From positions 186,001 through 250,000 of the forward strand of contig NZ_VKKU01000001.1 of NCBI RefSeq assembly GCF_007280415.1: a DNA stretch of 64,000 nucleotides, in the 5' to 3' direction. Within the stretch, counting starts at the first letter, position 1. Every line of letters starts with the position of its first letter. Shown here one piece after another: positions 20,532 to 29,878 of the stretch. Source of the stretch: Sphingorhabdus contaminans. Lineage in GTDB: Bacteria > Pseudomonadota > Alphaproteobacteria > Sphingomonadales > Sphingomonadaceae. A model generated the notes under the pieces. It did not search any database. It saw nothing but the letters and a program-made list of their open reading frames with translations, and was not told the origin of the DNA. The position numbers were made by a program, and so were the translations under genes.

Positions 20532-20708
20532 CAGATGGTTGGCGCTATGTCCCGAAACGGGACCGCGCTGAATTTGCGCCAAAATTTTGGTTAATACTAA
20601 CGGTCTGTTCACCCTTTTTGTCCATAGCACAGTCCATTCTGCGAGAGTTGCAGGTCCGTCAATGGGGGCGTGACTGTCTGATTCGTCGCAGGTTCAGAAG
20701 GACTGGCG

Positions 20709-21353
20709 ATGAAGAACGCGTTGAAAATCAGACTGATGCTGGCGCTAGGCGCAACGGCCACGGTGGTGACGGGATGCAGTTCTATGGCTGGCGGCCCGGA
20801 GTTGCCCCAGGCGCCGACTGTTTCGGTTCGCGAAGGTCCGGGTGAAGATTACATGATTGGTCCGCTGGACCAGTTAACGGTTTTTGTATGGCGGAACCCG
20901 GAGCTGGGTGCGAAGGTGCAGGTCCGACCTGATGGACGGATAACCACTCCGCTGATTACGGATATGCCTGCTGTTGGCAAAACGCCAACCATGCTGGCGC
21001 AGGATATCAAGCTGCAGCTCTCCCAATATATCAACGATCCCATTGTATCGGTCATCGTCAATGAATTTGCCGGAACCACATCCCAGCAGGTGCGCATTGT
21101 GGGCGCCACGGAAAAGCCTGCATCAATTCCTTACCGGGCAAATATGACCGTGCTGGATGCCATGATCGCCGTAGGCGGCCTGTCGGAATATGCCGCCGGG
21201 AACAAGGCCCGCTTGATCCGGCACAATAAGGGCACGGGTGTTCAGAAGGAGTATTCTCTTCGACTGGGTGACTTGCTGAAGCGTGGCGACAGCAAGGCAA
21301 ATGTTCTCCTCGAACCGGGCGATGTCATCATCATTCCCGAAAGCATGTTCTGA
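20709..21353 (+). CDS. XrtA-locus polysaccharide export lipoprotein (Wza-like)
   Basis: This outer-membrane export protein has 214 residues. A lipoprotein signal ends VVTGC with the lipidated Cys23. The Poly_export domain follows (IGPLDQLTVFVWRNPELGAKVQVRPDG in pieces, residues 50-85), then a SLBB-type region (VRIVGATEKPASIPYRANMTV) and a C-terminal GDVIIIPESMF. It is shorter than E. coli Wza, as usual for the periplasmic/outer-membrane form in exosortase-A loci. It has a good ribosome-binding site (AGAAGGA) and opens a ten-gene operon-like run ending at 33365. Confidence 0.93.
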   Translation: MKNALKIRLMLALGATATVVTGCSSMAGGPELPQAPTVSVREGPGEDYMIGPLDQLTVFVWRNPELGAKVQVRPDGRITTPLITDMPAVGKTPTMLAQDIKLQLSQYINDPIVSVIVNEFAGTTSQQVRIVGATEKPASIPYRANMTVLDAMIAVGGLSEYAAGNKARLIRHNKGTGVQKEYSLRLGDLLKRGDSKANVLLEPGDVIIIPESMF

Positions 21354-21387
21354 AAATAGTTGGACCGAAGAAAGCCAATCCCCTGAC

Positions 21388-22887
21388 ATGAACAGCCTTT
21401 ACGACGAATTTCGAATTGCTGTGCACAGCGTGTGGAACCGCCGCTGGCTTGCGCTGGGCGTTGCGTGGGGAATCTGCCTTCTGGGTTGGCTGGTGATCGC
21501 GATGATCCCCAACAAATATGAATCCAAGGCCCAGATCCAGGTACGCACACAATCGATCTTGTCCGATCAGGTTGGCATCACACCACAGGACCAGCGTCGC
21601 AATATCCAGCAGTTGGAACAAACGCTCACTTCGTCGGAAAATCTGGCGAAGGTGGTGCGTGGAACCGATCTTGGTGCATCGATTGCAACCGACCAGGAAC
21701 TCGCGGCAAAGGTAGAAAGCCTGCGTGCCAATGTCGAGGTAAAGGCAGAGCAGGACGACTTCTTCGCAATCAGCGCACAATTGCCGAGTGGGAAGCTTGC
21801 GCGCGACGTGGTGCAGAAGCTGATCGATGTTGCCGAAGAAGATAATATTGCCGGGGACCGCAAAACGACCAGCCAGACTTTGCGTTTTCTGGATGCCCAG
21901 ATTGAAGGACGGCAAAAGGAACTGGCAGATGCCGAGGCCAAACGTGTTGCTTATGAAACCCAGAATCTAGGCTTGCTACCCGGCGTGGGTTCGGTGTCGC
22001 AGCGCATGGAAGCAGCACGAGCAGAGTTAAGTCAGATTGATTCCCAACTGATCCAGGCCCGCAGCGCATTGGCGGCTCTAAACGGGCAACTGGCAGGAAC
22101 GCCTGCAACACTAAACACCCCATCTGCTGGTGGCGGTTCGCCAACGGCTTTGGGCCAAGCACAAGGTGAGCTGGCTTCCATGCGGGCGCGCGGCTTTACC
22201 GACAGCCATCCTGATGTGGTGGCGATCCGCAACCAGATTGCCAATCTGCGCGCGCAAGGTGGCAATGCGGCGGCAGGCGGTTACAGAACGCCCAATCCGG
22301 CCTATAGCTCACTACAATCGATGCGCGCCGAACGCGAAGCGGCGGTTACCGCGTTGCAAGCACGCAAATCTGCCCTGCAATCCGATATGGCGCAAATGGC
22401 CGCAAAGCAAACGGCCGAGCCGGGTGTTGCTGCCGAATATCAACGCATCAACCGCGACTATGAAGTGCTGAAAACGCAATATGACAAGCTGGTTACCGAA
22501 CGTGACCAAATCCGCTTGCGCGGTCAGGTCGAAACGCAAACCGATGCCGTGCAGTTCAGGGTTGTGAAGGAGCCATCGCTGTCTAACGTTCCTGCCGCAC
22601 CCAACCGCCCCCTGTTGCTCGCCGCCGTATTGATCGCCGGTGTTGGTGCAGGTGTCGGCGCCGCTTTTGCCTTGGGCCAGTTGCAGACGAGTTTCCCGAC
22701 CGCAGCCAAACTGGAGCGGGCGAGTGGTCTTCCGGTCATCGGTTCGATTTCGCAAATGCTGAGCAGCGAGGAACGGGCGCAGCGCAAACAGAAGATGAAA
22801 TTGTTTTACGGCGCCACAGGCGGGCTTGTCTGCGTCTTTGCGCTGCTGCTGGTCGCCGAATTTGTCCAGCGCGGTTTGACGGCGTGA
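21388..22887 (+). CDS. XrtA-locus chain-length determinant (Wzz/GumC-like)
   Basis: The 499-residue inner-membrane polysaccharide co-polymerase has a transmembrane helix near the start (LALGVAWGICLLGWLVIAM, about residues 18-36), a long periplasmic coiled-coil region rich in Ala/Gln/Glu (residues 150-400), and two hydrophobic segments near residues 405-430 and 475-495. The Wzz domain follows the first helix (YESKAQIQVRTQSIL). It controls polymer length with the kinase encoded next. The ATG at 21388 (MNSLYDEF) is 34 bp after the export gene; the open frame to 21283 overlaps that gene and is not used. Confidence 0.92.
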   Translation: MNSLYDEFRIAVHSVWNRRWLALGVAWGICLLGWLVIAMIPNKYESKAQIQVRTQSILSDQVGITPQDQRRNIQQLEQTLTSSENLAKVVRGTDLGASIATDQELAAKVESLRANVEVKAEQDDFFAISAQLPSGKLARDVVQKLIDVAEEDNIAGDRKTTSQTLRFLDAQIEGRQKELADAEAKRVAYETQNLGLLPGVGSVSQRMEAARAELSQIDSQLIQARSALAALNGQLAGTPATLNTPSAGGGSPTALGQAQGELASMRARGFTDSHPDVVAIRNQIANLRAQGGNAAAGGYRTPNPAYSSLQSMRAEREAAVTALQARKSALQSDMAQMAAKQTAEPGVAAEYQRINRDYEVLKTQYDKLVTERDQIRLRGQVETQTDAVQFRVVKEPSLSNVPAAPNRPLLLAAVLIAGVGAGVGAAFALGQLQTSFPTAAKLERASGLPVIGSISQMLSSEERAQRKQKMKLFYGATGGLVCVFALLLVAEFVQRGLTA

Positions 22888-22900
22888 GAGGGCAAAAGAC

Positions 22901-23854
22901 ATGAACAAGCATAGCTCAATCAAATCGTCGGGTTCGCTGCTGGAGCGGGCATCCGAGCTTTATGACTTTGGTGCGGCGCTGCGCGGCGGGGCTGCTGCAC
23001 CAGCCGTTCCGCCAGTGGTCGAAATACAGGCGGTTGCACCAGAGCAGACGCACGCTCCCGAGCAGGCTCCCGTAATAGCGCCAGTCCGGCCGGCCATGGC
23101 AGCAGCACCTGTTAGCCGCACGCAAGTAACCATCAGCCGTGAGCGGTTGGCGGCGCATAATTTCATCGTACCGGACGACCCAGTTACTGGTCTTTCTGAA
23201 GAATTCCGTATCGTAAAGCGGCAACTTCTTCTCGCTGCGCGTGGTGGCAAGGGTTTCGATGCACTCCCCCATGGTGAACGCATCCTTATCTGTTCCGCCA
23301 ATCCCGACGAAGGCAAAACCTACTGTGCCATCAATCTGGCACTGTCGATGGCCAGCGAAAAGGATAACCGCGTCCTGCTGGTCGATGCCGATTTTGCCAA
23401 GCCCAGCATTCTTTCAACATTGGGCATCGAAAAACATCGTGGTTTCATGGACGCCTTGGCTGATCCTGAATGCGATGCGGAATCGCTCGTCCTGCAAACG
23501 GATATTGATGGCCTTTCGATTCTTCCGGCAGGTAGCCAGACCAATCAGGATACCGAATATCTTGCCGCATCCCGTACGGCGGAAATCATCGATCAACTAA
23601 CCCGGAACGATCCGGCGCGAATTTTGATATTCGACTCGCCGCCTGCACTTGCTGCGTCGCCGGCTTCGGTTTTGGCACTGCATGTGGGGCAGACCCTCAT
23701 GGTCGTTCATGCGGATGTGACGACCGAAAGCGCCCTGCGCGACGCGCTCGGCCTTCTGAGTGGCTGTGAACATATCCAGCTTTTGCTCAACCGCACCAAA
23801 TTCTCCCCGACCGGACGCAAGTTCGGCAATTACTACGGATATGGAGCTTCGTAA
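22901..23854 (+). CDS. XrtA-associated CpsD/CapB-type tyrosine autokinase
   Basis: The 317-residue cytoplasmic BY-kinase partner of the chain-length protein has an Ala/Pro-rich N-terminal linker (residues 25-75), then the kinase domain. The Walker A-like loop is SANPDEGKT (the usual first glycine is replaced by serine), Walker A' is LLVDADFAKPS and Walker B is ILIFDSPPAL. The tail has a short tyrosine cluster (NYYGYG) as autophosphorylation sites, fewer than in E. coli Wzc. Its stop codon shares a base with the start of the next gene (TAATG), indicating translational coupling. Confidence 0.92.
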   Translation: MNKHSSIKSSGSLLERASELYDFGAALRGGAAAPAVPPVVEIQAVAPEQTHAPEQAPVIAPVRPAMAAAPVSRTQVTISRERLAAHNFIVPDDPVTGLSEEFRIVKRQLLLAARGGKGFDALPHGERILICSANPDEGKTYCAINLALSMASEKDNRVLLVDADFAKPSILSTLGIEKHRGFMDALADPECDAESLVLQTDIDGLSILPAGSQTNQDTEYLAASRTAEIIDQLTRNDPARILIFDSPPALAASPASVLALHVGQTLMVVHADVTTESALRDALGLLSGCEHIQLLLNRTKFSPTGRKFGNYYGYGAS

Positions 23855-25560
23855 TGCACATGCCTGTTTTCAAGATTGCATTGCTGGCAGGGGTCGCACT
23901 CTCGCCGTTACCGGCCTTGGCACAACAGATTGATTCAAGCTGGTCGCCGGTCGAAGATAACTATGCCAGTTCCGATGAGGCGCCCGACGATGCGGCACCT
24001 GTAAGCAAAAAACGCGGCAAGAAGCGCGCCGAACCCCGTTTGGAAGTCGTACCCTATATTGAGGCGCAGCAGGTCTTGGTCGCCGACCTTAAAAACGGCG
24101 GGGATGTATTGACCTATTCTACGATTGCAGCGGGTGTGGACGCATCCATGTCGACCCGCCGTGCCGAAGGTCAGGTCAGCGTTCGTTACGAGCGGCTGAT
24201 TGGATATGACAATGACGTTGACGATCAGGACATCGTGACAGGTCTTGCGCGCGGTTCTCTGGCGGTCACACGGAACCTCAGTCTGGAGGCAGGCGCAGTT
24301 GCTGCGCGGTCACGCGTTGATGGCCGTGGTGCGGCACCTGTCAATCTTGTTGGTAATCCCGACAATATCACGCAAGTCTATTCGGTTTATGGCGGGCCTA
24401 CATTTGCCACACAGGCGGGTGATCTCAGCATTAATGCCGCCTATCGGGCTGGCTACACGAAAGTTGAGACGAAAGATAATGTTGTGCTTCCCGCGGGACA
24501 GCAGCGTTTTGATCAGTTCGACGACAGTGTCAGTCAGCTGGCAACGGCATCGGTGGGGATGCAGCCGGGGCCTTTACCGGTCGGCTGGGCTATTAGCGGA
24601 AGCTGGCAACGCGAAGACGCAGGGCAGCTTGATGGCCGATTTGACGGCAAATATGTCCGCGGCGATGTGACAGTTCCCGTTTCGCCGACCTTGGCGATTG
24701 TCGGCGGGATCGGTTATGAAGATATCGAGATCTCGGAACGTGATGCGCTGCGCGATGCAGGCGGCGTCCCGATTGTTGGTTCGGACGGACGGCTCGTCAA
24801 GGACCCGAACTCGCCCCGTTTAATTGCCTATCAAACCGATGGCCTGATTTGGGATGCGGGCGTATTGTGGCGCCCCAGTCCACGGACGTCGGTCGAGGCG
24901 CGTTATGGACGGCGTTATGGATCGGATATCTATATCGGCAGCCTCAGCTATCGGCCCGGTCGCGACTGGGCGGTGAATGTGTCGGTTTATGACACGGTAA
25001 CCGGCTTTGGCAGCCTTCTGAACGATAATCTTGCGGCATTGCCGACCCAGTTCAGGACCACGCGTAATCCGCTTTCGGGTGATATCGGCGGATGCGCCTT
25101 CGGCCAGAGCGGGGGACTGTGCCTGAACGATGCGTTGCAAAACGCTTCTTCGGCAGCATTCCGCCAGCGGGGCGTAACGGCATCGTTCAGCGGTACGACC
25201 GGAGGTTGGGATACCGGCGTGGCGCTCGGCTACAACCGGCGCAAGGCGATTGCCTCAAGCCTGGGTGCGCAGGCCGTGGTGAACGGTGTAACCGATGAAT
25301 TTTTCTTTGCCGCTGCCTATCTGGGAACCAATATCGACCAGCGAACACGATTTGAATCAAATATTTATGCAAGTTATTTCGATTCAGGATTTGCAAGCGC
25401 TAACGATGTTCTGCAAACTGGGGCAAATGCAGCGCTTTACCGCCAGATTATTCGCGGACTTTCTGCCAAGGCCGCGGTCAGCCTCGACAGCTATCGCCAA
25501 GAGGATTTCGACAGCGAACTGACGGCGTCGGCTCTGCTGGGTCTGCGGTATAGTTTTTAA
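23854..25560 (+). CDS. XrtA-locus outer-membrane beta-barrel protein
   Basis: The 568-residue exported protein has a signal peptide (MHMPVFKIALLAGVAL, cleavage after ALA-QQ). After an acidic/basic linker it shows alternating hydrophobic/polar strands to a terminal aromatic (LGLRYSF), the profile of a large outer-membrane beta-barrel. Proteins of this kind occur in PEP-CTERM/exosortase EPS loci and are thought to form the outer exit channel or anchor for the polymer. That role is known only by association. Overlap with the kinase gene and tight spacing (11 bp) to the next gene support one operon. Confidence 0.88.
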   Translation: MHMPVFKIALLAGVALSPLPALAQQIDSSWSPVEDNYASSDEAPDDAAPVSKKRGKKRAEPRLEVVPYIEAQQVLVADLKNGGDVLTYSTIAAGVDASMSTRRAEGQVSVRYERLIGYDNDVDDQDIVTGLARGSLAVTRNLSLEAGAVAARSRVDGRGAAPVNLVGNPDNITQVYSVYGGPTFATQAGDLSINAAYRAGYTKVETKDNVVLPAGQQRFDQFDDSVSQLATASVGMQPGPLPVGWAISGSWQREDAGQLDGRFDGKYVRGDVTVPVSPTLAIVGGIGYEDIEISERDALRDAGGVPIVGSDGRLVKDPNSPRLIAYQTDGLIWDAGVLWRPSPRTSVEARYGRRYGSDIYIGSLSYRPGRDWAVNVSVYDTVTGFGSLLNDNLAALPTQFRTTRNPLSGDIGGCAFGQSGGLCLNDALQNASSAAFRQRGVTASFSGTTGGWDTGVALGYNRRKAIASSLGAQAVVNGVTDEFFFAAAYLGTNIDQRTRFESNIYASYFDSGFASANDVLQTGANAALYRQIIRGLSAKAAVSLDSYRQEDFDSELTASALLGLRYSF

Positions 25561-25571
25561 GGGGCATCACG

Positions 25572-26714
25572 ATGTACGACCAATATTACAATCTATCCTC
25601 CCGCCCTTTTCAGCTAACCCCTGATCCGCAATTCTATTTCGAAAGCGCAACGCATCGCAAAGCCTTGTCCTATCTTGGCTATGGCCTTGCCCAGGGCGAG
25701 GGGTTTATTGTCATCACCGGTGAAGTTGGCGCTGGCAAATCGACCTTGGTCAGCCATTTGATGCAGAGTGTCGATAAAGCGCGACTGACCGCGGCGACGA
25801 TTGTTACGAGCCAGCTCGACGGTCTGGATATGGTCCACATGACGGCGGAATCCTTCGGCATTGATACGCGCGGACTAGACAAGGCGGCTACGCTTAAAAG
25901 CATCGAAAACTTCCTGCATGCCGAGGCGCGTGCAGGACGCCGTTGTCTTCTGGTAGTGGACGAAGCACAGAATCTTTCGGTGGATGCATTGGAAGAGCTT
26001 CGAATGCTGTCCAATTTCCAGCTTGGTTCCTCCGCTTTGCTGCAGATTTTCCTGCTCGGCCAACCTGAATTCCGCGATCTGGTCCGCGATGCTCCAGAAC
26101 TGGAACAGCTTCGCCAGCGGGTCATCGCGACGCACCACCTTGAGCCGATGGATGCCAATGAAGTCGAGCCCTATATCGTGCACCGCCTTTCGCGTGCCGG
26201 CTGGAATGGTCGGCCTGAAGTGACGGCCGACGCATATGCCGCGCTTTATGCAGAAACGGCGGGCGTGCCGCGGAAGCTCAATACGGTGATGAACAGGGTC
26301 ATGCTGATGGGCGCAGTGGAACAGGTTGATGTTTTGGATGGCCGTATGGTCGCCGCCGTTATTGCGGACATGGCTGGTAAGCCTTTCGCTTATGAAGCGC
26401 CGATGTCGACCCATGCTCCCATTCAGGACAACTCCCGCGATGTCGAGATTCCGGCCGTCACTGCAGCCAGTGACATGACCGATGTGCCGGTCGAGGAAAA
26501 GACGTACGAGCAGGTTGCCAATAGCGTTCAACCGGCACCGTCCATTGCAAACAGCGCGGAATTGGAGGCTCTGACGGCCCGCATCGCTTTGCTGGAACAA
26601 CGTGTGACGGAACAGGAGGCGGCGCTCCGTCGCGTGCTGTCGATGATGATTGATTGGATGGACAAGGAAACACGCCTCGACGCGCGGTTCATGCAGAATA
26701 ATCGCGCAGCCTAA
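25572..26714 (+). CDS. XrtA-associated ExeA/GspA-like AAA ATPase
   Basis: The 380-residue protein begins with the hallmark FQLTPDPQFYFESATHRKAL. Walker A is GEVGAGKST near residue 52 and Walker B LLVVDEAQN near residue 127, followed by the sensor-1 region QIFLLGQPEFRD. The last hundred residues are a variable linker and a coiled-coil (LEALTARIALLEQRVTEQE). Related ExeA proteins help place secretion pores through the cell wall. In exosortase-A loci this ATPase is a standard member, but its task is not established. It sits in the EPS operon between the barrel and deacetylase genes. Confidence 0.92.
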   Translation: MYDQYYNLSSRPFQLTPDPQFYFESATHRKALSYLGYGLAQGEGFIVITGEVGAGKSTLVSHLMQSVDKARLTAATIVTSQLDGLDMVHMTAESFGIDTRGLDKAATLKSIENFLHAEARAGRRCLLVVDEAQNLSVDALEELRMLSNFQLGSSALLQIFLLGQPEFRDLVRDAPELEQLRQRVIATHHLEPMDANEVEPYIVHRLSRAGWNGRPEVTADAYAALYAETAGVPRKLNTVMNRVMLMGAVEQVDVLDGRMVAAVIADMAGKPFAYEAPMSTHAPIQDNSRDVEIPAVTAASDMTDVPVEEKTYEQVANSVQPAPSIANSAELEALTARIALLEQRVTEQEAALRRVLSMMIDWMDKETRLDARFMQNNRAA

Positions 26715-26754
26715 ACGCGACGCGCATGTCGCTTGTTAAAGGGATTATCCGTCT

Positions 26755-27603
26755 GTGCTTAATGCGCTCTCCGTGGATGTTGAAGACTGGTTTCAGGTCG
26801 GGGCGTTTGAAACCGTCATCGACCGGAACAGTTGGGATTCGCGGGAGTGCAGGGTCGAACGCAATACCGATCTTGTATTGGAATTGTTTGACGACGCAGG
26901 TGTAAAGGCAACTTTCTTCACGCTGGGATGGGTGGCTGAACGCTATCCCGCCCTGATCCGTCGCATCGTTGAAAACGGGCATGAGATTGCCAGCCATGGT
27001 TACGGCCACGACCGGGTATTTACCTTCACCCCCGAACAATTTGCCGCTGACCTTGTCCGGTCGCGTAATTTGATTGAGAATTCTGCAGGCGTTGCCGTCA
27101 CAGGCTATCGTGCCCCCAGCTTTTCCATCGATCAGCGCACGCCATGGGCGCACGAGATTCTGGCCGAGCAGGGCTACGCCTATTCCTCCAGCGTCGCGCC
27201 GATCAAACATGACCATTATGGCTGGGCAGAGGCACCACGCTTTGCGTTCCGTCCCGTCGCCGGGAGTGACTTTCTCGAAATTCCTGTGACCACGGCCGAA
27301 CTGGGCCCAAAACGTCTGGCAGCGGGCGGCGGAGGCTTTTTCCGTCTTTTACCCTATGCCTTTTCGCGCTGGGCTATCCATCAGGTCAATGAACGCGATG
27401 GACGGCCGGCAGTTATCTATTTCCACCCGTGGGAAATCGACCCTGAGCAGCCTCGGGTTCCAAATGCCCCGCTGAAATCCAAGATAAGGCATTATACCAA
27501 GCTGGATGTGATGGCCGCCAAATTGCGGCGCTTGCCTCAAGATTTCCAGTGGGAGCGACTGGACAGCATTGTCGCGCGGGAAAAAGCAAGGCTCGCGGCA
27601 TGA
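26755..27603 (+). CDS. XrtA-associated polysaccharide deacetylase
   Basis: The 282-residue NodB-type carbohydrate esterase begins at a GTG (26755; no good upstream ATG) directly before the domain: SVDVEDWFQV supplies the catalytic and metal aspartates, ENGHEIASHGYGHD the zinc histidines (HxxxxH), and GYRAPSFSID the conserved Arg. It should remove acetyl groups from the nascent polysaccharide. This is the short subgroup characteristic of exosortase-A loci. There is no signal peptide, so the site of action is uncertain. Its stop overlaps the start of the FemAB-like gene (ATGA). Confidence 0.92.
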   Translation: MLNALSVDVEDWFQVGAFETVIDRNSWDSRECRVERNTDLVLELFDDAGVKATFFTLGWVAERYPALIRRIVENGHEIASHGYGHDRVFTFTPEQFAADLVRSRNLIENSAGVAVTGYRAPSFSIDQRTPWAHEILAEQGYAYSSSVAPIKHDHYGWAEAPRFAFRPVAGSDFLEIPVTTAELGPKRLAAGGGGFFRLLPYAFSRWAIHQVNERDGRPAVIYFHPWEIDPEQPRVPNAPLKSKIRHYTKLDVMAAKLRRLPQDFQWERLDSIVAREKARLAA

Positions 27604-28670
27604 ACGCTCCTTTGTTACGGTCCAGAATGACGGTGCGCCTGGCCGATCTTGGAGCGGCGGATGAGCTGGCGCGCCTTGATGCCTGGGTAATGGCACATGA
27701 ACTCGGATTGCCCTTTCACAGGCCGGACTGGCTATTGGCGATCGAGGAATCAACCGGGCAAAAGGCACATTGCCTGATTGCCGAGCGGGCAGGGGATATT
27801 GCGGCAATCCTGCCATTTCATCTCGTTCACTCACCGCTTTTCGGGCGCGCACTTGTGTCTTCTGCCTTTGCCGTGGGCGGAGGCATTTTGTCGGTTAGCG
27901 ATGCAGCCACACGGCGATTGGCAGGGCAAATCTGTGAACTTTCCGAACGGTGGAGCTGCCCGACGGTCGAACTGCGCGGCGGGGCGATGCCCGGGCGTGG
28001 CTGGATTGAAAAGCGGGATTCGCACGCAAATTTCTTGAAACCCCTGCAAACAGATAGCGAGGCAGAGCTTTTGGCGATACCGCGCAAACAGCGTGCCGAA
28101 GTGCGTAAAGGTCTGGAAAACGGGCTGACCATTGTTACGGGGCGCGAAGAACGGGATCTGGAATGGCATCATGGCGTTTACGCGCAGAGCGTGCGCAATC
28201 TGGGTACGCCCGTTTATCCCAAAAGCCTGATGGCAAAGGTGTTGCAGCGTTTCGGTGATAATGCTGACATTCTAACGGTGCTGCACGAAGGCCAGCCGGT
28301 CGCCAGCGTCTTTAGTCTGTATCATAAGGGCGTTGTCATGCCCTATTGGGGCGGCGGTATCTGGGATGCGCGACGGCTACGGGCAAATGACGTCATGTAT
28401 TTTGCCCTCATGGACCACGCGCGTGGACGTGGGTGCGACACTTTCGATTTTGGTAGGTCAAAAACAGATTCAGGAGCCTATCATTTCAAGAAAAACTGGG
28501 GGTTTGAGCCCGAACCGATGGCCTATGCCATCCATACCGCCGATGGTCAGGAACCGCGCGACATCAATCCAAATAGTCCAAAGTACCGGGCGCAGATTGC
28601 GCTCTGGCAAAAATTGCCTTTGCCTATAGCCAATTTTCTGGGGCCATGGATTGCCAAAGGATTAGGTTGA
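27600..28670 (+). CDS. XrtA-associated FemAB-like acyl/aminoacyl transferase
   Basis: The 356-residue protein of the GNAT-like FemAB fold is without signal peptide. Features typical of this branch are ELGLPFHRPDWLLAIEESTGQ near residue 35-55, LLAIPRKQRAEVRKGLENGL in the middle and GCDTFDFGRSKTDSGAYHFKK near the end. FemAB proteins add amino acids to peptidoglycan; the exosortase-locus members may modify the polymer or its carrier, which is inference. The ATG at 27600 overlaps the deacetylase stop by four bases. A longer frame to 27549 lies inside that gene and is disregarded. Confidence 0.9.
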   Translation: MNAPLLRSRMTVRLADLGAADELARLDAWVMAHELGLPFHRPDWLLAIEESTGQKAHCLIAERAGDIAAILPFHLVHSPLFGRALVSSAFAVGGGILSVSDAATRRLAGQICELSERWSCPTVELRGGAMPGRGWIEKRDSHANFLKPLQTDSEAELLAIPRKQRAEVRKGLENGLTIVTGREERDLEWHHGVYAQSVRNLGTPVYPKSLMAKVLQRFGDNADILTVLHEGQPVASVFSLYHKGVVMPYWGGGIWDARRLRANDVMYFALMDHARGRGCDTFDFGRSKTDSGAYHFKKNWGFEPEPMAYAIHTADGQEPRDINPNSPKYRAQIALWQKLPLPIANFLGPWIAKGLG

Positions 28671-29878
28671 TGCGCGAGATCCTTTTTCTCGCCCACCGCA
28701 TACCTTGGCCAGCCGATCGGGGCGATAAAATCCGTTCGCACCACATATTGAAACGGCTGTGCGAAATGGCCCCGGTGCACGTCGGGACTTTTGCCGATGA
28801 TGATCGCGATATGGGCTTTGCAGAGGCCATGGATGGACTTGTAGCCTCCCGCCATGTCGAATTGCGCAGCAAGCCGCAATGGCAGGCAGGGATTGAGGGG
28901 CTCTTGACCGGACAACCGATATCGGTCCGAAGTTTTGCCAGCCCATCCATACAAAGCTGGGTGAATGCACGGATCGCGTCCGGCGTAGTCAGCCATATCT
29001 TCTGCTTTTCCGGACAAATGGCGCAATATGTCCCCATGGATTTTCGCGGTCGTTTCATCATGGACTTTGTCGACGTCGATAGCGCCAAATTCGAAAGCTA
29101 TGCTGGAGAAGGGCACAGCTTGATGCGGTGGGTGAACCGACGTGAAGGACGCGTTCTGGCGCGGTTCGAAAGCGAAATAGCCCAGCGCGCAGATGCCAGT
29201 TTGCTGGTGAGTGAGGCAGAGGCGAAACTGTTTCAGGATCGCACCGGTGCCAGCACCGTTATGGCCATGGGGAATGGTATCGACACCGGCTTCTACGATC
29301 CCGACGGCCAGTATAACAAACTGCATCCGCCTTTTCCCGATCCGTTAATAGTCTTTACCGGCCAGATGGATTACCGGCCAAATGTCGAAGCCGTTTCGGA
29401 TTTTGCGCACCATGCCATGCCCATGATCCGCGCCCAGCATCCCGAGGCTACATTTGCCATTGTAGGGCGCAATCCGACGCAGGCCGTTTCGGATTTGTCC
29501 ATGTTGCCGGGTGTACAGGTCACAGGTGCCGTAGATGACGTACGGACATGGCTTGCTGCCGCGGATGTAATTGTCGCTCCGTTACGGATTGCAAGGGGTA
29601 TCCAGAACAAAGTGCTCGAAGCGATGGCCATGGCGAAACCTGTCATAGCTTCGCCCGCCGCAGCGGAAGGCATTGATGCCGAACATGGGCAACATCTTTT
29701 CGTGGAAGAAAATATTGCTGCGGAGGCCGCACGTGTCTGCGCCCTCTTGGCTGAGCCCGGTTCGGGTCTTGCCATCGGACAGGCCGCGCGTATGCATGTT
29801 ATCGCCCATTATGGATGGCGCAGCCAATTGGCGCTTCTTGATCGCCTGATGGGCCTTGTCACGGACGATCCGCAATGA
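28670..29878 (+). CDS. XrtA-associated family 4-type glycosyltransferase
   Basis: The 402-residue GT-B fold glycosyltransferase has an N-terminal domain starting LFLAHRIPWPADRGDKIR and a C-terminal nucleotide-sugar domain with FTGQMDYRPNVEAVSDFA, VTGAVDDVRTWLAAADVIV and the acidic pocket ARGIQNKVLEAMAMAKPVI. This matches the glycosyltransferase type that is a fixed part of exosortase-A EPS loci. The start ATG at 28670 shares a base with the stop of the preceding gene (TGATG), and the stop overlaps the exosortase start by four bases, so translation is coupled on both sides. Confidence 0.92.
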   Translation: MREILFLAHRIPWPADRGDKIRSHHILKRLCEMAPVHVGTFADDDRDMGFAEAMDGLVASRHVELRSKPQWQAGIEGLLTGQPISVRSFASPSIQSWVNARIASGVVSHIFCFSGQMAQYVPMDFRGRFIMDFVDVDSAKFESYAGEGHSLMRWVNRREGRVLARFESEIAQRADASLLVSEAEAKLFQDRTGASTVMAMGNGIDTGFYDPDGQYNKLHPPFPDPLIVFTGQMDYRPNVEAVSDFAHHAMPMIRAQHPEATFAIVGRNPTQAVSDLSMLPGVQVTGAVDDVRTWLAAADVIVAPLRIARGIQNKVLEAMAMAKPVIASPAAAEGIDAEHGQHLFVEENIAAEAARVCALLAEPGSGLAIGQAARMHVIAHYGWRSQLALLDRLMGLVTDDPQ

